Shown here in pieces: positions 1-3,996 of a stretch of DNA of 17,627 bases. Below the pieces are notes generated by a model. The model was not told where the DNA came from, made no database searches, and saw nothing but the letters and a program-made list of their open reading frames with translations. The translations under genes were made by a program, and so were the position numbers. The DNA comes from Moraxella lacunata. GTDB taxonomy: Bacteria; Pseudomonadota; Gammaproteobacteria; Pseudomonadales; Moraxellaceae. Positions within the stretch are counted from its first letter, which is position 1, and each line of letters starts with the position of its first letter. Where the stretch lies: contig NZ_MXAN01000101.1 in assembly GCF_002027545.1 (NCBI RefSeq), forward strand, positions 1 through 17,627. Reading direction: 5' to 3'.

Positions 1-94
1 TGCTGATATTGTACTCTTCGTCAAGCTGTCGGTAGGTTTTACCACAATTTAGTTGCCTTAGTACTTGTTGTCTAAAATCATCTGAGTATGCCAT
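1..94 (-). CDS. IS630-type transposase, N-terminal fragment (cut by window edge)
   Basis: The minus strand reads MAYSDDFRQQVLRQLNCGKT followed by YRQLDEEYNIS up to the window edge. This is the start of the helix-turn-helix DNA-binding domain typical of IS630-family transposases (the MAYS-x-D-x-R-x-x-V opening and the L-x-E-E-Y-N-I-S recognition helix). Only 31 residues are visible; the DDE catalytic part would lie to the left of position 1. No Shine-Dalgarno sequence precedes the ATG. A TGCTACAAT extended -10-like sequence lies only a few bases upstream (minus strand, about 102-110), so the message could be nearly leaderless. The family call rests on a short stretch, and a related HTH transposase is possible. 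Confidence 0.7.
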   Translation of the reverse strand, partial: MAYSDDFRQQVLRQLNCGKTYRQLDEEYNIS

Positions 95-129
95 AGGGGT
101 ATTGTAGCATATTTTGGGTTCGGTTGGTA
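1..129 (-). mobile_element. End of an IS630-like insertion sequence (partial)
   Basis: This stretch contains the transposase start and about 35 bp of upstream DNA. The right boundary is inferred. The integrase remnant on the same strand stays family-like down to the residues SIMATL and then turns into unrelated residues at a TATA sequence (127-131). IS630 elements target TA dinucleotides, so the junction is placed here. The other IS end and the target duplication lie outside the window. Confidence 0.45.
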
Positions 130-443
130 TACAAAGTTGCCATAATTGAGTTAATTCTGGTAGCTGACAGGGTGTGCTTGGCTGTTTTGTGGGTCACTTT
201 GGCGAGAGAAGCACGAAATGCCAGCACGTCCGCCCTATTTATCATGGATAATGAACGCTTATCAAAAGCAGGAAGCAGATACTTGCTGATGATGATTTTT
301 AGCTTTTCTTGATAAGTAGCTCGCCACTCAATAGATCGCTCATCAAACCACTGCTGTACAAACTCTCCAAATAACGGTACTCCGCTTTGCAGACTTTGCT
401 TTTTCTCACTTAATGTTTCAAAATAAGCTACTTTATCATACCC
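78..443 (-). pseudogene. Tyrosine recombinase/phage integrase remnant, core-binding domain only
   Basis: A minus-strand open frame of about 121 codons reads GYDKVAYFETLSEKKQ, then GVPLFGEFVQQWFDE, WRATYQEKLKIIISKYLLPAF, RADVLAFRASLAKVT and SATRINSIMATL. This is the N-terminal SAM-like core-binding domain of phage-type integrases: the FGEFVQQWFD helix, the W-x-A-T-Y-x-x-K turn, the LLPAF-x-x-R-x-L segment and A-D-V-L-x-F-R. The catalytic domain (R, H-x-x-R, Y) is absent. After SIMATL the frame runs through about 19 unrelated codons, across the proposed IS end, to a TGA at 78-80. Upstream it is closed by a TAG at 444-446 with no credible start codon, so the arm-binding N terminus is also gone. 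It appears to be a dead integrase of an element once inserted at the nearby tRNA-Gly, later interrupted by the IS. The family assignment is from motif recognition. Confidence 0.75.
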
Positions 444-447
444 CTAT
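93..447. repeat. Inverted 10-bp pair ATAGGGGTAT flanking the integrase remnant
   Basis: ATAGGGGTAT lies at 93-102 and its exact reverse complement at 438-447. The left copy overlaps the transposase start codon. The right copy contains the in-frame TAG that closes the integrase frame. A third copy in direct orientation occurs at 2909-2918. The pair could mark rearrangement ends or be coincidence in AT-rich DNA. Confidence 0.4.
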
Positions 448-708
448 TTATGATTTCAAAGGATTGTTATAAAGAGAAATGGGTTGCACCAATAGCCTCA
501 TCTCTCCACTTTGTTATTTTAAAGTAGCAATCAAAGGCAAATATTTGGTTGTGGTCACTTTGGCATTTTGTTGGATAAGCAAAAAATCAGCCAAGGCACA
601 ATTTAGGCACAAATAAGGCACACAAAAAATTCTGTGTGCCTTAAAAAAGGTTGGTGTTTGAGGCTGATGTCAGAATGATAAAACATCAAGCCCTTGATTT
701 CAAACAAC
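448..708. other. Non-coding spacer of the decayed integration site
   Basis: I see no credible gene here. The longest open minus-strand stretch is about 50 codons ending near 511; it has no start codon and reads through a hairpin. The segment holds the AGGCACA repeat cluster (594-642) and a small hairpin with ATCAAG/CTTGAT arms (685-698). A 12-bp sequence, GGTCACTTTGGC, at 553-564 also occurs inside the integrase remnant at 192-203. It probably corresponds to the DNA between the attachment site and the lost integrase start. Confidence 0.5.
594..642. repeat. Three AGGCACA direct repeats at 11-bp spacing plus an inverted copy
   Basis: AGGCACA begins at 594, 605 and 616, exactly 11 bp apart, and its reverse complement TGTGCCT lies at 636-642. 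The third and inverted copies form perfect 10-bp hairpin arms (615-624 and 633-642) around an 8-base loop. Repeats phased at about one helical turn between a tRNA and an integrase gene resemble the arm-type Int sites or Xis sites of integrative elements. That role is inferred from position and phasing only. A terminator is unlikely because neither side has a T-run in the right place. Confidence 0.55.
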
Positions 709-734
709 AAAAAAGCCCAAATCATCTGATTTGA
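709..734 (-). terminator. Rho-independent terminator of tRNA-Gly
   Basis: On the minus strand, CAAATCA-GA-TGATTTG (718-733) forms a 7-bp stem followed by GGGC and six T residues (709-714 as A on the plus strand). It begins about 14 bases beyond the CCA end of the tRNA. Confidence 0.65.
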
Positions 735-747
735 ACTTTTTAAAATT

Positions 748-823
748 TGGAGCGGGAAACGAGATTCGAACTCGCGACCCCAACCTTGGCAAGGTTGTGC
801 TCTACCAACTGAGCTATTCCCGC
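748..823 (-). tRNA. tRNA-Gly (anticodon GCC)
   Basis: The minus strand folds into a complete 76-base cloverleaf. The acceptor stem is GCGGGAA/TTCCCGC, the D arm GCTC-AGTTGGTA-GAGC, and the anticodon stem CAACC/GGTTG with loop TTGCCAA (anticodon GCC, reading GGC/GGT). The T arm is GCGAG-TTCGAAT-CTCGT, the discriminator base is T, and CCA is encoded. Nothing appears missing, so it should be functional. Its 3' side faces the integrase remnant, which fits an integration site that regenerates the tRNA 3' end. Confidence 0.97.
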
Positions 824-850
824 GTGTCAGCGTTTGCTGTATGGGTGCGT

Positions 851-878
851 ATTATATAGGATTTTGTCATCAAGTCAA
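851..878 (-). promoter_or_regulatory. Sigma-70 promoter of tRNA-Gly
   Basis: On the minus strand, TTGACT (873-878) and TATAAT (851-856) are separated by 16 bp. Transcription should start about 20 bases before the mature tRNA 5' end. The near-consensus boxes fit a highly expressed stable RNA. Confidence 0.8.
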
Positions 879-913
879 GTATTTTTTGCAAAAATTTTTA
901 AAAAGCACTTCAA

Positions 914-1210
914 TTAATAACAACTGATAAACTCACGAAACACCCAGCCGATGTATCGGTCGGTTCTGACGTTAAACACCAATGCCCATGGACGTCCTTT
1001 ATCATCATAATCATACTCTGAGACATAGACGGTCGTGCCATTTTTGACTTGCCCAATAACTTTACCGTTAGGCGTGGCACGGGCGTTTAACGGGGTACCT
1101 GTCGGGTCGGTAACTTTGCAAGTTTGGGCAAATGCGGTGGTCGGCATGGCAAGTGCCATACTAAGTCCGATGGCGGTTAGGGTGGGGGCTAGTAGAGATT
1201 TGATTTTCAT
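914..1210 (-). CDS. Small secreted SH3-like domain protein
   Basis: The predicted product is a 98-residue exported protein. The start at 1210 (MKIKSLLAP) gives a clean Sec signal peptide: a lysine-rich start, a hydrophobic core to about residue 22, and PTTAFA|Q cleavage near residue 28. A further in-frame ATG 15 codons upstream would place extra hydrophobic residues ahead of it and is less likely. The mature part resembles a bacterial SH3 (SH3b) fold: PLNARATPNGKVIGQVKNGT and later GRPWALV with RYIGWVF. Two cysteines, Cys31 and Cys97, sit at the ends of the mature domain and could form a disulfide. Such domains often bind peptidoglycan or act as small envelope modules. The specific role is unknown. 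It has no operon partner; tRNA-Gly lies downstream. Confidence 0.75.
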   Translation of the reverse strand: MKIKSLLAPTLTAIGLSMALAMPTTAFAQTCKVTDPTGTPLNARATPNGKVIGQVKNGTTVYVSEYDYDDKGRPWALVFNVRTDRYIGWVFREFISCY

Positions 1211-1250
1211 AACAACACTCAAAAAAACATTTATCAATCCTGTGAATATA

Positions 1251-1402
1251 TACACCTAACAAACTTAATATTTACCACAGGCTTTGTAGGGACGTGCTGA
1301 GCACGTCCCTTGATAACATGCCAATTTTTATAGGTGTGCACAGCACGCCCCTACACCCAAACTTCATTATGTTTGTGGTAATTTTAAAGTTTCTCAGGTG
1401 TA
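1251..1402. repeat. MITE-like inverted-repeat element (copy 1)
   Basis: The left end starts TACACCTAACAAACTTAATA and the right end, read on the other strand, starts TACACCTGAGAAACTTTAAA. Both continue into TTACCACA and then a TGTAGGG-type core. The two arms thus pair imperfectly over about 60 bases, making a 152-bp hairpin-prone element. Inside, the left core (1288-1310) is a perfect palindrome with 11-bp arms around one central base, and the right core (1331-1355) is a related imperfect one in opposite orientation. No coding capacity is seen. It separates the SH3-like gene start from the gap terminator. It is a probable non-autonomous repeat; no family name is assigned. Confidence 0.6.
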
Positions 1403-1441
1403 ACAAAACAGGGTATTTGTCAGCATAACACAAATACCCTG
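1403..1441 (-). terminator. Rho-independent terminator of gap
   Basis: On the minus strand, CAGGGTATTTGT and ACAAATACCCTG (1430-1441 and 1409-1420) form a perfect 12-bp stem around a 9-base loop, followed by TTTTGTT. It lies about 35 bases past the gap stop codon. Confidence 0.85.
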
Positions 1442-1475
1442 TCATTAACAGTCAATTTAACAATAAAACAACCGA

Positions 1476-2810
1476 TTAATTACTTGCCATGACTTCCGCC
1501 ACACGGATAACCTGCGTGCTGTACCCCATTTCGTTGTCATACCACACATATAAGGTCGCACGGTTGTCGGTGGCGATGGTTGCCTTAGCATCAAAAATCG
1601 CCACTTTTTCAGAACCGACAAAGTCGGTAGAAACTGCTTCTGGGCTGTCTGAGTAGTCAATTTGCTCTTGCCACTCAATGCTTTCTGACTTGGCTTTGAT
1701 AAAGGCGTTTAGCTCATCAGCAGAACCAACCGCTTTGTCAAAGTTTAGGTTTAAAATCGCAAGAGAGACGTTTGGTGTTGGCACACGAATGGCGTTGCCT
1801 GTGAGTTTACCTTTTAGTTCTGGAATGGCTTTGGATACTGCTGACGCTGCCCCTGTGGACGTCATCACCATGTTTAAGGGAGCGGCACGACCACGACGGT
1901 CGGATTTGTGGTGGTTGTCCACAAGGTTTTGGTCATTGGTAAAGGCGTGGACGGTTTCCATGTGTCCGTTTACGATGCCATAAGTGTCGTGTAGTACTTT
2001 TAGCGTTGGTGTGATGGCGTTGGTGGTGCAAGACGCTGCCGATACGATGGTATCACCCCCGATGGTGTCATGGTTTACGCCATAGACCACGTTTTTGATG
2101 TCACCTTTGGCAGGGGCGGTAAGTAGCACTTTTTTTACGCCTTTGCTTACCAAATGTTTGCCAAGCCCTGCTTCGTCCTTCCATTTGCCCGTGTTATCAA
2201 TCACAATGGCGTTATCAATGCCGTGGGCGGTGTAGTCAATCTCGCTGGGATCAGAGGCGTAGATGAATTTGATAAAGCGACCGTTCACGATGATACCGCT
2301 ATTGGCGTTGTCAATCTCCACCGAGCCGTCAAACCAGCCATGCACACTATCACGCTCCAATAGCGAACCACGCTTATCAAGGTCGCCGTCTCCTGCGGGG
2401 CGTACCACGATGGCTTTTAGTTGTAAGCCCTTATCAGAGGCAGGACGGCTCATAAGTAGACGTGCCAAGATACGCCCGATACGCCCAAAGCCATAGAGTA
2501 CCACGTCCGTGGCAGGGATTTCGGTGCCATTGGCAAAATCGCTTGCTTTTTTACCTGCTTTGACCGCTTGTCCCAAATCGGCGGTGATATTGGTAGCGGT
2601 GATGTCTTTGGCAAGGGCAAGGGTGTCCGCCACGTCAAGTCCTGCCTTGGCGTGCTTGGCCAGAATGTCCGATACCGACAACGCCACGCGCTCACCAAAA
2701 AACAGAACATTGACGTTTTGGGTAGACAATTTGGCAAGGGCAACAAGCAGTTCTGTTGCTTGGGTTTCTTGGGTTTGGCGTTTGGTTAGGTGGTCTTGAT
2801 AAATGCTCAT
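1476..2810 (-). CDS. gap: Glyceraldehyde-3-phosphate dehydrogenase, long form
   Basis: The enzyme interconverts glyceraldehyde 3-phosphate and 1,3-bisphosphoglycerate with NAD(P) in the cytoplasm. The Rossmann motif YGFGRIGRILARLL is at about 106-119. The active-site segment SAASCTTNAITPTLKVL has the catalytic Cys at about 261, with alanine where many GAPDHs have a second cysteine. ERDSVHGWF, TGKWKDEAGLGKHL and WYDNEMGYSTQVIR are also typical. At 444 residues it exceeds the usual ~330 because of a ~100-residue helical N-terminal extension, as in the long GAPDHs I associate with Acinetobacter and Pseudomonas relatives. The start at 2810 (MSIYQDHL) is chosen because AGGA lies 6 bases before it; an upstream in-frame ATG at 2861 would sit in the preceding terminator stem. 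In non-glycolytic Moraxellaceae the enzyme would mainly serve gluconeogenesis (inference). Confidence 0.93.
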   Translation of the reverse strand: MSIYQDHLTKRQTQETQATELLVALAKLSTQNVNVLFFGERVALSVSDILAKHAKAGLDVADTLALAKDITATNITADLGQAVKAGKKASDFANGTEIPATDVVLYGFGRIGRILARLLMSRPASDKGLQLKAIVVRPAGDGDLDKRGSLLERDSVHGWFDGSVEIDNANSGIIVNGRFIKFIYASDPSEIDYTAHGIDNAIVIDNTGKWKDEAGLGKHLVSKGVKKVLLTAPAKGDIKNVVYGVNHDTIGGDTIVSAASCTTNAITPTLKVLHDTYGIVNGHMETVHAFTNDQNLVDNHHKSDRRGRAAPLNMVMTSTGAASAVSKAIPELKGKLTGNAIRVPTPNVSLAILNLNFDKAVGSADELNAFIKAKSESIEWQEQIDYSDSPEAVSTDFVGSEKVAIFDAKATIATDNRATLYVWYDNEMGYSTQVIRVAEVMASN

Positions 2811-2850
2811 ATGCTGTCCTATCATGAATGAATGGAATGGATAATATAAC

Positions 2851-2885
2851 AAAACACCCAAATTTTAAAGGAATTTGGGTGTTTT
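2851..2885 (-). terminator. Rho-independent terminator between the Nudix gene and gap
   Basis: AAAACACCCAAATT (2851-2864) pairs perfectly with AATTTGGGTGTTTT (2872-2885), a 14-bp stem with a 7-base loop. Read on the minus strand it follows the Nudix stop codon by about 40 bases and ends in TTTTGTT. The stem is nearly symmetrical, but the plus strand has no gene to end here. Confidence 0.85.
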
Positions 2886-2926
2886 GACAAGGGTTATTTA
2901 TTTTAAAAATAGGGGTATTTTTTAAT

Positions 2927-3370
2927 TTACATACTATCCAACCACATCAAAATCTGCTGATTTGCTTGCGGAAACCGTTCATCACTTTGTAATAAAGTCA
3001 TTTTATCAAGCCATAATAAAGCCTGATTATCCAAGCCAAATTTTTTGTCTTTAAAATCAAGATATTGGCTATCACTCAAAATAATATCATACACATATAG
3101 TCTAACTGCTTTATCTTCATAATCGTGATAAACTTGCCCAAGCTCACTCATCGCATTATTACTAATATCCAAGCCAAGCTCTTCACTCACTTCACGGATT
3201 AGGGCGGTTTGGGGTGTTTCATCTGGCTCAATCTTACCGCCAACAAATTCCAATTTACCGCCTTGATGTTGATGAGCATGACGGGTCGCCAGTAAAAATT
3301 CATCGCCATATCGCAATACCGCTACCGCCACAGGGGTGATTTTTGGAGAATTTTTGCCTTTGGTAGTCAT
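2927..3370 (-). CDS. MutT-like Nudix hydrolase
   Basis: This 147-residue cytoplasmic protein has a complete Nudix box: G45-x5-E51-x7-R59-E-V-S-E-E-L-G-L67, which binds Mg2+ and cleaves nucleoside-diphosphate-linked substrates. The segment before it (AVAVLRYGDEFLLATR, GGKLEFVGG) and the short length fit the MutT/8-oxo-dGTP diphosphatase type, which cleans oxidised nucleotides from the dNTP pool. In MutT itself the residue pair before the box is usually FPGG; here it is FVGG, so the substrate is less certain. The start at 3370 (MTTKGKNS) has AAGG about 8 bases upstream. An earlier in-frame ATG at 3418 adds a hydrophobic stretch and is not supported. It is divergent from hemP and has its own terminator. 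Confidence 0.85.
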   Translation of the reverse strand: MTTKGKNSPKITPVAVAVLRYGDEFLLATRHAHQHQGGKLEFVGGKIEPDETPQTALIREVSEELGLDISNNAMSELGQVYHDYEDKAVRLYVYDIILSDSQYLDFKDKKFGLDNQALLWLDKMTLLQSDERFPQANQQILMWLDSM

Positions 3371-3443
3371 ATTTATACCTTTTATCAGAAAAATGGTCAA
3401 ATTTATCAAATTTTGCAATTTATATTTGCAATCTTAGAAAAAT

Positions 3444-3458
3444 TTGATATTATATCAA
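3444..3458. promoter_or_regulatory. Palindrome TTGATA-TTA-TATCAA in the Nudix/hemP divergent region
   Basis: A perfect 6-bp inverted repeat with a 3-base centre. On the minus strand it contains TATAAT (3449-3454), a possible -10 for the Nudix gene, though no good -35 is visible. It could be an operator or chance in AT-rich DNA. Confidence 0.35.
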
Positions 3459-3476
3459 CAAATGATAACTTTTATT
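3458..3476. promoter_or_regulatory. Possible Fur box 1 upstream of hemP
   Basis: ACAAATGATAACTTTTATT matches 12 of 19 positions of the consensus GATAATGATAATCATTATC, with its central AATGATAA intact. The score is modest, but HemP genes are often iron-regulated. Confidence 0.35.
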
Positions 3477-3478
3477 GT

Positions 3479-3533
3479 TTGTAAAAATTTAGTGTTTAGA
3501 TAAAATTATCATTTTAAGCTAATAGTTATTATC
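3479..3533 (+). promoter_or_regulatory. Probable hemP promoter with possible Fur box 2
   Basis: TTGTAA (3479-3484) and TAAAAT (3501-3506) are 16 bp apart and point to hemP, giving a leader of about 75 bases. Just downstream, 3515-3533 (ending ATAGTTATTATC) matches 12 of 19 Fur consensus positions and would overlap the start site, a repressing position. Both assignments are by eye. Confidence 0.4.
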
Positions 3534-3588
3534 AGCCAGACGGCTCGGAAAAATATCCGCAACCCGTCCAATCATAAGGAAACTTGTC

Positions 3589-3756
3589 ATGACCATGACC
3601 ATCGCTCGTTATTTTAGCAACCGTGAATCCACTCGTCTGCCCACCCTGCATTCACAAAACTTATTCGCTTTGACCAAGGAAGTGCGAATTGAACATCAGG
3701 GCGAAGAATATCGCTTGCGTCTGACACGCAATAACCGCTTGATTTTAACCAAATAA
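3589..3756 (+). CDS. hemP: HemP-family hemin uptake protein
   Basis: A 55-residue protein begins MTMTIARYFSNRES. Its C-terminal half, LFALTKEVRIEHQGEEYRLR followed by LTRNNRLILTK, is the conserved part of the HemP family: a small basic peptide with V-x-I-x-H-x-G-x-x-Y-x-L-R-x-T-x-x-x-K/R-L-I-L-T-K. HemP proteins are encoded near haem uptake genes or alone, and in several proteobacteria are needed for or regulate haem uptake under iron limitation; the mechanism is poorly defined. The start is set by AAGGA (3576-3580), 8 bases before the ATG; the second ATG two codons later is too far. No haem receptor is encoded nearby, so it stands alone between the Nudix gene and tamB with its own terminator. 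Confidence 0.85.
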   Translation: MTMTIARYFSNRESTRLPTLHSQNLFALTKEVRIEHQGEEYRLRLTRNNRLILTK

Positions 3757-3780
3757 TTTATCAAAATTTTCATAAACTCC

Positions 3781-3825
3781 AAACCAAAAAGTACGCCCCT
3801 AATCGTGGTGTGCTTTTTGGTTTTT
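3781..3825 (+). terminator. Rho-independent terminator of hemP
   Basis: AAACCAAAAAG (3781-3791) pairs with CTTTTTGGTTT (3813-3823), and the stem continues inward with a few wobble pairs. The run ends in TTTTT. It lies 25 bases after the hemP stop codon. Confidence 0.8.
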
Positions 3826-3838
3826 AGCAAATAGGTAA

Positions 3839-3985
3839 GGATAAATTATACCCCATTCCCAACTTTGTATAAGTGATTGACTTTTCAAGGGCGAATGTAA
3901 TTCGCCCCTACAACTCTAAAAATAATCATTGAAAAATCAACAAGTTACCATTTTAAGTTGAGAATGAAGTAAATTATACTTATCC
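3839..3985. repeat. MITE-like inverted-repeat element (copy 2)
   Basis: The ends are GGATAA (3839-3844) and TTATCC (3980-3985). The left arm reads CCATTCCCAACTTTGTATAA and later GATTGACTTTTCAA; the right arm on the other strand reads TTCATTCTCAACTTAAAATG and later GTTGATTTTTCAA. The arms pair imperfectly over about 50 bases around a core palindrome (GGGCGAAT-GTA-ATTCGCCC, 3889-3907) that carries a TGTAGGGGCG-like flank. It fills the space between the hemP terminator and the tamB stop codon and encodes nothing. Confidence 0.55.
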
Positions 3986-3996
3986 CATTATCCAAC

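Noticed and set aside
124..312. Plus-strand open frame of 62 codons
   Set aside because: It is the antisense shadow of the integrase remnant, whose minus-strand reading has recognisable family motifs.
594..622. CRISPR-like repeats
   Set aside because: The repeats are 7 bp with 4-bp gaps, far too short, and there are no cas genes.
615..642. Hairpin read as a terminator
   Set aside because: The 10-bp stem is good, but neither strand has a T-run directly after it; it is better explained by the AGGCACA repeat cluster.
1211..1255. Upstream ATG for the SH3-like protein
   Set aside because: It would put a second hydrophobic stretch before a normal signal peptide; MKIKSLL at 1210 is the natural signal start.
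2811..2861. Upstream ATG that would lengthen gap by 17 residues
   Set aside because: It lies in the terminator stem of the preceding Nudix gene, has no ribosome binding site, and the next ATG at 2810 has AGGA at good spacing.
3371..3418. Upstream ATG for the Nudix gene
   Set aside because: It adds an unconserved hydrophobic leader; the ATG at 3370 has AAGG upstream and fits the MutT length.
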